A stretch of DNA of 16,230 nucleotides from Methanomassiliicoccus sp. UBA386 (GTDB taxonomy: Archaea > Thermoplasmatota > Thermoplasmata > Methanomassiliicoccales > Methanomassiliicoccaceae): NCBI GenBank assembly GCA_002498285.1, contig DAGU01000016.1, positions 1 to 16,230 on the forward strand. The letters run 5' to 3'. The position numbers and the translations under genes are program-made. This document shows positions 7,169 to 14,025 of the stretch, in pieces. Under the pieces are notes generated by a model. That model was not told where the DNA came from and did not search any database. It saw only the letters and a list, made by a program, of their open reading frames with translations. Every line of letters starts with the position of its first letter. Positions within the stretch are counted from its first letter, which is position 1.

Positions 7169-8572
7169 GTGACGGAACGCTCCGCCCTCACTTGGGCGCG
7201 TGACTTCCTGTGCCCCGCCGGATTGGCAAAAGCGCTCATCTTAGGCCTCGCCGTCCGCCTCGCGATCGCGCCCTGGACCTCCTATCCATACGACGTCTAT
7301 CCATTCTACAGCGCCAGCGTGGATATGCTGGCCGGGATGGGCATGTACGGCCATGCGGTGTTCTCCTATCCTCCTGGCTTCGGCTTCGTCATGTATCCGT
7401 TCATGCTCCTACTGTCGCTCTTCGTAGACCCCTCGCTGTTCGGCAGCCTCCAGCCCGAGATACTGGAGATGGGGGCGATCTCCGATCTTGTCAACCCCTT
7501 CATCACCGCCCCGGCGTTCAACCTGGCCCTCAAGCTGCCGATCATCATAGGCGACGTCCTGACCGCGTCCATCCTCTTCCTCATGGTCCGGGAGTGGAAG
7601 GGCGATGGTGCCGCCCGGTCCGCCTACATTCTCTGGTTCCTCAACCCCCTGGCCATATGGATCGGCTCGGTGATGGGACAGTTCGACATGCTGGCCGTGC
7701 TGTGCACCCTGGTCGCGGTGCATCTCTTCATTCACCAGCGCTATGCCCTGGCCGGCCTGGCGCTGGGGGCGGGTGTGCTCCTCAAGATATACCCTGCCTA
7801 TCTGGGCATATTCTTCCTTCTCTACCTATTAGTGGCCGCCGGAGTCGCATGGAGGGACCGCCTCTCCTCCGCAGCAAGGCTGGTGGCCGGAGCGCTGGTA
7901 TCGGCCCTTCCGGCGGTCCCGCTGCTGCTAACCACTCCTGAGATGATCGACTTCATCTTCAGGAGGGCCAGCAACGACTCCCTAGGGGGGATCAACCCCT
8001 GGTTCCCGGCCTCCTTCATCGGCAGCCTTACGTCCCCTTCGGGAGTGAGCCCGGGGGCGGAGAACTTCTTCCAGACCCCCATGTTCCTGATGCTGGTGGG
8101 GGTCGCCCTGGTCATCATAGCGTCGGTCGCCATGGCCCGCTCCGACCGCCCGCCGCGCGAGAGCATCATAGCCGGCAGCCTGCTGGTGCTGGTTATCGCC
8201 CTCATGTTCCGTTCGGTGACCAATCCCCAGCACCTGCTGTGGGCGTTGCCGTTCATGCTGCTCTTCTCGTTCATCGACAAGCGCATGCGAACTCCCATGT
8301 TCATGCTGACGGCCTCTGGCCTGTTGTTCTCCCTGACGTTGCGCACCTTCGCGGTGTTCCTCTATCCCCTGGCCGCCTACACCCCGCTGGTGAGCGTGGA
8401 ACAGCTCAACTCCATCGTGACCGCGTATTTCTCCGCCGGTCCTTTCATGCCGGCCGTTCTGCTCGCGCTGTCCTCCCTGCTGGGGGTGGTGGCCATGGTG
8501 AAAGCCATCATCATGATCACGTCGCTTCCCTCGGGATGGTTCCGCAAGAGGCTATGGGGGGCCAGGGAATGA
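7169..8572 (+). CDS. GT-C-type polytopic membrane glycosyltransferase (probable)
   Basis: Membrane protein of 467 aa with roughly ten to twelve hydrophobic segments. It begins with a helix followed by a loop containing YPYDVYPFYSAS; an acidic residue in the first outer loop is typical of GT-C enzymes, which use polyprenyl-phosphate sugars outside the cell. The block ILWFLNPLAIWIGSVMGQFD followed by LALGAGVLLKIYP resembles archaeal GT-C proteins of the PIG-M and GT87 type. Which sugar and acceptor are involved is unknown. The GTG start at 7169 follows a GGAAGGAGG site at 7151-7159. The gene follows its upstream neighbour closely, and its stop overlaps the next gene's start (ATGA), so the three genes are probably translated together. 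Confidence 0.75.
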   Translation: MTERSALTWARDFLCPAGLAKALILGLAVRLAIAPWTSYPYDVYPFYSASVDMLAGMGMYGHAVFSYPPGFGFVMYPFMLLLSLFVDPSLFGSLQPEILEMGAISDLVNPFITAPAFNLALKLPIIIGDVLTASILFLMVREWKGDGAARSAYILWFLNPLAIWIGSVMGQFDMLAVLCTLVAVHLFIHQRYALAGLALGAGVLLKIYPAYLGIFFLLYLLVAAGVAWRDRLSSAARLVAGALVSALPAVPLLLTTPEMIDFIFRRASNDSLGGINPWFPASFIGSLTSPSGVSPGAENFFQTPMFLMLVGVALVIIASVAMARSDRPPRESIIAGSLLVLVIALMFRSVTNPQHLLWALPFMLLFSFIDKRMRTPMFMLTASGLLFSLTLRTFAVFLYPLAAYTPLVSVEQLNSIVTAYFSAGPFMPAVLLALSSLLGVVAMVKAIIMITSLPSGWFRKRLWGARE

Positions 8573-9573
8573 AGCGCGCCTTCGTCCTGGGAGCGGCGGT
8601 CCTGCTCGCCCTTATCGTCATGGCGGTGCAGCCCACATCCTCGGTGCTGCACGTCCATCTGGACGTCGATAGCGGCATCGAGGACTACGGGACGGTAAAG
8701 GTCCACTACTCGGTCGGCGCATCCCCTCATGCGTATGAGCTGGTCATATCGATCATGCCAGTGGATGAGCTGGACGGCCTCCCGGATATTATCATCGTCG
8801 ACGTGGACGGCCGCCCCGGCCGGCCGCCGGCGGTGACCGGTCTGTATGATCATCTGATCACCGATATGAAGCTCAGAGGCCTCATGCCCAACGTGACCAT
8901 CGCGGACCTGGAGAGGTTGGACCTCAAGGCCGTTTCCAAAAGCGTCATGGTCATCGGCGAGGCAGTGGACATGGACGACGATGCCGCCGCCGAGATGATG
9001 TCCTGGGTCTCGGGAGGGGGCCGCCTGGTCTGCATCGGTCCTGGCTCGCTGCCCTTCCGCCAGGAGCTCGAGGGCGGGGAGTGGACCGGCCGGGAGGACT
9101 TCCTGCGGGTGAAATACCGTGAGCTCGATTATTCCGCGGATGCGGTGGAGGCGAGCGTCTACGCGAAAGCACTGTCTCTACAGACCTCCGCGCCGCTCTA
9201 TGCCCTAGAGAAGGGATCCCTCGACGATCTCGGAGCTGTGACGATCGGCCATATCCACCATGGCGTGGATGGGGACCTGGTCACCTCGGCCATGCTCCCT
9301 CTGGGCGATGGGCGGCTGGTGCTCTTCGGCGGGCCGATCACCCAACCCTTCACAACGTCAGGGGACGCCGCCATTTCCTGGGACATCTTGCAACTAGTCA
9401 CCTCTGGCGGGCTCTGGTCGACCGGCGAGCCCGAGTTCACCATTCTCCCGATGAGCGTGGACGCCCGTGATGGCGACTTCACCACATCGATCAGCGGCGA
9501 CATGGTCGTGATGGCCTACACGCCACGCTCCTACGTCCCCGCCTATGGCCGGACGGTGGCGACCACTTCCTGA
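8569..9573 (+). CDS. Unrecognised membrane-anchored protein with GATase-like region
   Basis: I do not recognise a named family for this 334-aa protein. Residues 1-25 (MKRAFVLGAAVLLALIVMAV) form one hydrophobic segment, either a signal anchor or a signal peptide, so the rest probably lies outside the cell. From about residue 80, VTGLYDHLITDMKLRGLMP then SKSVMVIGEAVDMDDDAAAEM and MSWVSGGGRLVCIGPGS have the shape of the class I glutamine amidotransferase-like (DUF4350-like) fold. No catalytic Cys-His pair is evident. The start overlaps the stop of the GT-C gene (ATGA at 8569-8572), so a role in the same envelope pathway is likely. Its last 31 nt overlap the convergent GT2 gene. There is no C-terminal membrane segment. 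Confidence 0.75.
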   Translation: MKRAFVLGAAVLLALIVMAVQPTSSVLHVHLDVDSGIEDYGTVKVHYSVGASPHAYELVISIMPVDELDGLPDIIIVDVDGRPGRPPAVTGLYDHLITDMKLRGLMPNVTIADLERLDLKAVSKSVMVIGEAVDMDDDAAAEMMSWVSGGGRLVCIGPGSLPFRQELEGGEWTGREDFLRVKYRELDYSADAVEASVYAKALSLQTSAPLYALEKGSLDDLGAVTIGHIHHGVDGDLVTSAMLPLGDGRLVLFGGPITQPFTTSGDAAISWDILQLVTSGGLWSTGEPEFTILPMSVDARDGDFTTSISGDMVVMAYTPRSYVPAYGRTVATTS

Positions 9574-10373
9574 TCCTTAGAGCGGCGGGCGGGCCTGCGG
9601 GAGAGCGGGCCGATCAAAGCGGCCACGAACCTTCCGGGGTAGCCGCACTGCCGCAACAGGGAGATGATCACCCTGGAGTCAAGCTTGGACTCTCCGCCTG
9701 ACCTCTCGCCAAAATCGTAGTGCACCTCGGCCGCCATGGTCCCCGAGGGCGAGAACTTCATGAGATCGAAGAGGATCTTGAACCCCTGCCTCTCGAACTT
9801 TTTTCCATTCGTGAGTATGACGCCCCTCCACACCGCTGTGTCGCCGCCGAAGAAACCGCTCATCAGGTCGCTAGGCCTGCATTTGCGATGGGTGAACAGG
9901 AATGACCGCGCGAGAAAGTTCGCCCCCCAGGAGGCCAGGCGGCGGGTCGCGCTCAGCGCCCTGATGTTGTTCCGCGTTCCGACAACCATGATGTGGCCAG
10001 CCGACAGCTCCCTCATGACGTCCCCTACGCTGGCGGGCGGATGCTGGAAGTCGGCATCCATCGCTATGAAATACTCCGTACTGGCATTGACGATGCCGTC
10101 CATCAGGCTGGCCGTGAGTCCCCGGTCCTTCGGGTCCCTCACCATGAGCTGGACGGAAGGATGCCTCGCTATTAGGTCCTTCACCGACTCCACCGTGCCG
10201 TCGATGGAGTTATCGTCCACTACCAGCACGTTGATCCCCGGATACAGCCGCAGGAGCTCCTCGACCATGCCCCTTATGTTCTGGACCTCGTTGTAGGTGG
10301 GAAGAACTATCGTAAAGGATGACGCGTTTGGTCCAGCTTCGGTCATGGTCATGCGGTCAAACCCATATTGCAT
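9543..10373 (-). CDS. Dolichol-phosphate mannosyltransferase-like GT2 (Dpm1 type)
   Basis: GT2 enzyme of up to 276 aa, likely making a polyprenyl-phosphate sugar from an NDP-sugar at the inner membrane face; such donors feed GT-C enzymes like the one upstream. The blocks are FTIVLPTYNEVQNI, NVLVVDDNSIDGTVE, DRGLTASLMDGI, FIAMDADFQHPPASV (DAD metal motif), PSDLMSGFFGG, and a C-terminal FGERSGGESKL, all classic for Dpm1-like proteins. There is no C-terminal membrane pair, so it is the soluble type. The start is uncertain: ATG 10373, 10352 or 10346. A minus-strand TATA-like GCTATATTTT near 10380-10390 is too close to 10373 and favours the two inner ATGs. The stop is TAG, with another in-frame TAG 12 nt on. 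Confidence 0.87.
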   Translation of the reverse strand: MQYGFDRMTMTEAGPNASSFTIVLPTYNEVQNIRGMVEELLRLYPGINVLVVDDNSIDGTVESVKDLIARHPSVQLMVRDPKDRGLTASLMDGIVNASTEYFIAMDADFQHPPASVGDVMRELSAGHIMVVGTRNNIRALSATRRLASWGANFLARSFLFTHRKCRPSDLMSGFFGGDTAVWRGVILTNGKKFERQGFKILFDLMKFSPSGTMAAEVHYDFGERSGGESKLDSRVIISLLRQCGYPGRFVAALIGPLSRRPARRSKDQEVVATVRP

Positions 10374-10502
10374 ATATCAAAATATAGCTTATTTTCCCTG
10401 CAATCGTTATCATATAGCAGACCTGGCCGGCGGTTCCAGGCATTGTGAGCTTCTTCTCGGCGCATGGCCTCTTCCTGTGAAGGTGTATTCTACTTCAACA
10501 AG

Positions 10503-10516
10503 GGATATTATTATTT
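10503..10516 (+). promoter_or_regulatory. AT-rich TATA-like box for the GT2 gene at 10542
   Basis: GATATTATTATTTG lies about 26-39 nt upstream of ATG 10542, and its 3' half is at the usual archaeal distance for a leaderless transcript. Confidence 0.45.
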
Positions 10517-10541
10517 GGCCGACCCGCCGTCCAAGGGATGA

Positions 10542-11432
10542 ATGACGGTCCTGACGGTTGGCGTCTGCGCCTACAATGAGGAGAAGAACATAGCCAGCTG
10601 CATAGACTCCGTGCTAATGCAGCGAGGTACCTCTTTCTGGCTGCGAGAGGTGCTGGTGGTGTGCAGCGGATGCACCGACGGCACCGAGGCCATTGTTGAA
10701 GAGATATCCCGCCGGGACCGCAGGGTGCGGCTTCTGGTGCAGAAGCAGAGGGAAGGCAAGTGCTCTGCCATCAATCTGATAATATCACAGGCCAAGGGTG
10801 ATGTGGTGGCGCTGGTCAATGGCGATAATCGCCTGGAGGATGGAAGCCTGGAGCGCCTGCTGGAGCCGTTCCGCGACCCCTTGGTGGGGATGGCCGGTGG
10901 CCATCCCGTGCCGGTCAACTCGCCTGACGGCGTCATCGGCTTCGCGGTACACATGGTGTGGGACCTACATCACCGCCTCTCCCTGAGCTATCCAAAGATA
11001 GGGGAGCTGGTGGCGTTCCGCAAGGACGGCGTCTCGCTGCCGACGCATCTTGGGTCCGATGAGGATAACATCCGCATGCAGTTGGAGCGGAGGGGATTCC
11101 GCTCCGTCTATGCACCAGATGCCATGGTGGTCAATAAGGGGCCTACCACGGTGGCCGATTTCATGAAGCAGCGCTCCCGAATAAACATCGGGGAGGGATA
11201 CATCAAGAGGCTGTACGACTACGACATCCCGACCCAGGACCGTGGATTGGTGGCCCGGGCGATGCTCGACTTCCTGCGTGAACATGGGAAGCATCCTGTG
11301 AAGATCATGGCCGCGATCCTCCTAGAGATGTCAGCCCGCGTATATGCCAAGGCGTACGTGGCGCTGGACAAGGGGGACCAGGCGGTGTGGTGCCAGATAG
11401 CCACCAGCAAGGACGTGGACACCCGGGACTGA
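10542..11432 (+). CDS. GT2 glycosyltransferase with GT-A fold
   Basis: Glycosyltransferase of 296 aa. TVGVCAYNEEKNIASCIDSVL, VVCSGCTDGTEAIV and REGKCSAINLIIS are the nucleotide-sugar binding blocks. LVNGDNRLEDGSLE holds the metal-binding acidic site as GDN. GSDEDNIRMQLERRGFRSVY followed by MKQRSRINIGE is the processive-type acceptor region, with QRSR in place of the usual QRxRW. A C-terminal amphipathic stretch (VKIMAAILLEMSARVYAKAY) could contact the membrane. No long membrane segments are seen, unlike cellulose- or hyaluronan-synthase-type enzymes. Substrates are unknown. The gene is monocistronic by spacing; ATG 10542 follows an AT-rich box. The adjoining glycan genes suggest a role in surface glycan or glycolipid assembly. 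Confidence 0.85.
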   Translation: MTVLTVGVCAYNEEKNIASCIDSVLMQRGTSFWLREVLVVCSGCTDGTEAIVEEISRRDRRVRLLVQKQREGKCSAINLIISQAKGDVVALVNGDNRLEDGSLERLLEPFRDPLVGMAGGHPVPVNSPDGVIGFAVHMVWDLHHRLSLSYPKIGELVAFRKDGVSLPTHLGSDEDNIRMQLERRGFRSVYAPDAMVVNKGPTTVADFMKQRSRINIGEGYIKRLYDYDIPTQDRGLVARAMLDFLREHGKHPVKIMAAILLEMSARVYAKAYVALDKGDQAVWCQIATSKDVDTRD

Positions 11433-11586
11433 ATCCTGGGGAGATCGAGGGCGGAAGCCTCAAGGTCCCCGGGCGATATTCCACCCACGACAAAGTCGCC
11501 GGGAGAAGGTTTCTCGCAGCTGGAAGGTCTCACGCGGCCGCAGAAGAATTAGGTATGCGGGGGCATGTCCGAAATGGAACATTCGA

Positions 11587-11594
11587 TTTATATG
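11587..11594 (+). promoter_or_regulatory. TATA box for the amino-acid ABC operon
   Basis: TTTATATG is close to the archaeal consensus. Transcription would start near 11616, giving a leader of about 23 nt that holds a GGAGA ribosome site at 11628-11632 before ATG 11639. Confidence 0.6.
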
Positions 11595-11638
11595 CACGTA
11601 ATCGTTCCGCGACAAAATCCATAACATGGAGACAGAAA

Positions 11639-12469
11639 ATGGCCAAGTCTTCGAAGACTATTCAGATCGCGGCCGTCGCGGTCATCGCTGTGGTCGCCAT
11701 AGCGGCGATCGGGTTTGTGTTGCTAGGTGGCTTTGCTGATGATCGAACAACCATGGAGAAGGTCAAGGATCGGGGAAAGCTCATCGTGGGCACCTCTTCT
11801 GGTTTCCCACCGTTCGAGATGGCCAACAGCAAGTCTCCTTATGGCGTAGAGGGATTCGATATCGACCTGGCGAAGAAGATAGCGGACAAGCTGGGTGTCG
11901 AGCTGGAGGTGCAGGATCTTGGCTTCGACGTGCTAATCTAGAGTGTCAAGGATGGCAAGATCGATATAGTCCTCGCCGGGATGACTATCAACTCCGACCG
12001 CGCTGCATCGGTGCTCTTCTCCAACCCCTACTTCGTGGACCAGAACATCAACCAGTCGGTCATCATCAAGAACTCGACCACTGATATCCAGAACATCTAT
12101 GATCTGGCTGGCAAGGTGATCACCGTGAACTCTGGGACCACCGGCTATTACTGGGTCGAGGAGAACCTGGTCAACACTGGCAAGGTCGCTGCTGGCAACA
12201 TCATCGGTTTCGGCACTGCCTCGGATACCATACAGGAGCTCCTTAGGAAGAATGGCGCCGACGCCATTATCATAGACTCCGCCGTGGCCAATGAATATGT
12301 GGCAAACAACGCTGACATCCACATCGCCTTCTCGATCCCCACCAATGAGAGTTACGGTGTGGCCATGCGGCTGGGAGAGACCGACCTGGCGACCGAGATC
12401 AATGAACTCCTCGCCGAGATGGAATCCAATGGTGAGATGGACGCCCTCAGGGAGAAGTGGGGCGTCTGA
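11639..12469 (+). CDS. Amino-acid ABC transporter binding protein with in-frame TAG at codon 101
   Basis: Extracytoplasmic receptor of the polar amino-acid (SBP_bac_3) family, 276 residues if the TAG is decoded. Residues 10-33 are hydrophobic with no lipobox Cys, so it is probably a membrane anchor. The fold blocks are KLIVGTSSGFPPFEM, GVEGFDIDLAKKIADKLGV, then FDVLI-TAG-SVKDGKIDIVLAGMT, SDRAASVLFSNPYF, VNSGTTG and AIIIDSAVANEYV. These cover both lobes, including the Arg and Asp regions that bind the amino acid. The TAG (11939-11941) falls where relatives mostly have Pro, in the LIPAL segment. The 175 sense codons after it are intact and family-like, so this is one gene, not two. Pyrrolysine or other readthrough, a recent nonsense mutation (for example CAG to TAG) or a base error are all possible. 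ATG 11639 follows GGAGA. The true stop is TGA. Confidence 0.85.
11939..11941 (+). other. In-frame amber codon inside the binding-protein gene
   Basis: The codons CTA ATC TAG AGT GTC AAG run in one uninterrupted family-like frame. No nearby indel is needed to restore the reading frame. I do not claim a specific insertion hairpin downstream. Confidence 0.8.
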
Positions 12470-12489
12470 GGCCTCCCTCCAAACCCTTA

Positions 12490-12498
12490 ACTATATTT
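12490..12498 (+). promoter_or_regulatory. Possible internal TATA-like box before the permease
   Basis: ACTATATTT is centred about 22 nt before ATG 12516 in the 46-nt gap after the binding protein. It could let the permease and ATPase genes be expressed separately. Confidence 0.35.
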
Positions 12499-12515
12499 CA
12501 TTAAGTGACTGAGCC

Positions 12516-13202
12516 ATGCCCTCTCTCGACCGCCTTATAAATGACATCATCGTCCCCAACCTCCCGGCCTACGGGGACGCGCTCTTACTCACACTTCAGA
12601 TAAGTATAATCTCCATCATCTTCGGTTTCGTCCTGGGCGTCGTCATTGGGCTTGGCAAGACCTCCACCAATCGCCCGGTCCGATGGCTCTGCACAATGTA
12701 TGTCGAGATCATCCGCGGAACCCCCTTGCTCGTCCAGATATTCATCGTCTACTTTGGCCTCCCATCGCTCGGCATCGACCTGGATCGGCTCACATCCGGA
12801 ATACTGGCCATCGGGTTCAACAGCGCGGCATATCAGGCCGAGATCATACGTGCTGGCATCCAGTCGATTCCGGTAGGGCAGATGGAGGCGGCCAGAGCCA
12901 TTGGCATGACCAGGAGCCAGGCGATGAAAAAGGTCATCCTTCCGCAGGCGCTTCGCCTGATTATACCGCCCATGACCAACGAATTCATCATCCTGATAAA
13001 GGACTCCTCCCTTGTCAGCGTTCTGGGGGTCATCGAACTCACCAAGCTCACCCAGAACATCAATCAGAGGTTCTACGAACCACTGGGTCTGTTCCTGTTC
13101 CTAGCGCTCATCTACCTAGTCCTGACGTACACTACATCCCACATCCTTCGCCATGTGGAGAAGAAGTATGCTATTCCGGGCTACGAGGTGGAATCAAAAT
13201 GA
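12516..13202 (+). CDS. Amino-acid ABC transporter permease (HisM/GlnP type)
   Basis: Inner-membrane channel subunit of the polar amino-acid transporter, 228 aa, normal for the family. The first helix region reads LLLTLQISIISIIFGFVLGV, followed by the conserved YVEIIRGTPLLVQIF segment. The EAA loop that docks the ATPase is AARAIGMTRSQAMKKVILPQ followed by ALRLIIPP, with the usual G. NEFIILIKDSSLVSVLGVIEL is the next family block. About five membrane segments are expected, and the protein probably works as a homodimer because only one permease is present. It ends in TGA that overlaps the ATG of the next gene (ATGA), indicating translational coupling. Confidence 0.93.
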   Translation: MPSLDRLINDIIVPNLPAYGDALLLTLQISIISIIFGFVLGVVIGLGKTSTNRPVRWLCTMYVEIIRGTPLLVQIFIVYFGLPSLGIDLDRLTSGILAIGFNSAAYQAEIIRAGIQSIPVGQMEAARAIGMTRSQAMKKVILPQALRLIIPPMTNEFIILIKDSSLVSVLGVIELTKLTQNINQRFYEPLGLFLFLALIYLVLTYTTSHILRHVEKKYAIPGYEVESK

Positions 13203-13957
13203 CCCCTCTCATACGTACCGTCGATCTGAGGAAGCGCTTCGGAGATAATGAAGTGCTCAAAGGAATCTCCATGAAAGTGGAACCAGGCGAGGTGGTTGCG
13301 ATCATAGGGCCGAGCGGCAGCGGGAAAAGCACGTTCCTGCGGTGCCTTAACCGGCTGACCGAGCCCTCGGGCGGAGAGATTTACTATGAAGAGCGTCAGA
13401 TCAACAAGGAAGGGGTGAACATCAACGAGGTCCGCCAGCATATGGGCATGGTCTTCCAGTCCTTCAATCTCTTCATGCATCTCACCGCCAAGAGGAACGT
13501 CATGTTGCCACTTATGGAAGTAAAAGGCGTCGAGAAGGAAGAGGCCGAAAAGTTGGCCATGGCCGCACTGGAAAAGGTCGGTATGATGAATAAGGCGGAC
13601 GCTTATCCCGGCCAAATGTCCGGGGGGCAGCAGCAGCGCGTGGCCATCGCCCGCGCCATTGCCATGGAGCCGAAGATCATACTGTTCGACGAACCTACCT
13701 CTGCCCTTGATCCTGAGCTGACCGGCGAGGTCCTGGATGTCATGAAGAAGCTGGCCTATGGCGGCATGACCATGGTGGTGGTCACGCATGAGATGGGGTT
13801 CGCCAGAAATGTCGCTGACCGAGTGGTGTTCATGGACCAGGGTGTGATCGTGGAGGAGGGGGACCCCGACGTAATCTTCACCGATCCACAGAACGAGCGC
13901 ACCAGGCAGTTCCTCAAGCGCGTGCTGAAGGACATGCCGGGGCCCCCGCCGGCCTGA
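13199..13957 (+). CDS. glnQ: Amino-acid ABC transporter ATP-binding protein (GlnQ type)
   Basis: Cytosolic ATPase of the importer, 252 aa. Walker A is GPSGSGKST (residues 37-45), the Q-loop is MVFQSFNLF, the signature is MSGGQQQR, Walker B is IILFDEPTSALD, and the H-loop is VVVTHEMGFA. These, with the DQGVIVEEGDP tail, are typical of GlnQ/HisP-type proteins that energise polar amino-acid uptake. The start is ATG 13199, overlapping the permease stop by ATGA, with GGTGG upstream at 13187-13191. The symbol reflects the family; the amino acid carried is not established. Confidence 0.94.
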   Translation: MTPLIRTVDLRKRFGDNEVLKGISMKVEPGEVVAIIGPSGSGKSTFLRCLNRLTEPSGGEIYYEERQINKEGVNINEVRQHMGMVFQSFNLFMHLTAKRNVMLPLMEVKGVEKEEAEKLAMAALEKVGMMNKADAYPGQMSGGQQQRVAIARAIAMEPKIILFDEPTSALDPELTGEVLDVMKKLAYGGMTMVVVTHEMGFARNVADRVVFMDQGVIVEEGDPDVIFTDPQNERTRQFLKRVLKDMPGPPPA

Positions 13958-13962
13958 CCGAA

Positions 13963-13972
13963 CTTATTTGTA
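13963..13972 (+). promoter_or_regulatory. Possible TATA-like box for the aminotransferase
   Basis: CTTATTTGTA lies about 58 nt before codon 14026, so the transcript would have a leader carrying the Shine-Dalgarno site at 14010-14017. A second AT-rich site, ATTATTATC (14001-14009), is too close to serve a leadered transcript. Confidence 0.3.
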
Positions 13973-14009
13973 TCGGTCGTTCCCAAGCAATCTCGCCTCG
14001 ATTATTATC

Positions 14010-14017
14010 GGAGGAGG
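14010..14017 (+). promoter_or_regulatory. Strong Shine-Dalgarno site with no standard start codon after it
   Basis: GGAGGAGG is one of the best ribosome sites in the window. None of the codons at 14021-14028 in any frame is ATG, GTG or TTG. ATC at 14026 is in the aminotransferase frame, eight bases after the site. Confidence 0.6.
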
Positions 14018-14025
14018 GGGGTTTA

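Noticed and set aside
8239..8568. Upstream extension of the 8569 gene inside the GT-C gene
   Set aside because: It is another frame of the GT-C gene. The hydrophobic N-terminus begins at ATG 8569, in an ATGA overlap.
11639..12469. Two separate genes, 11639-11941 and 11981-12469, instead of one with a TAG
   Set aside because: Neither half is a complete binding protein. The second would start inside the conserved LAGMT block, with no ribosome site or promoter.
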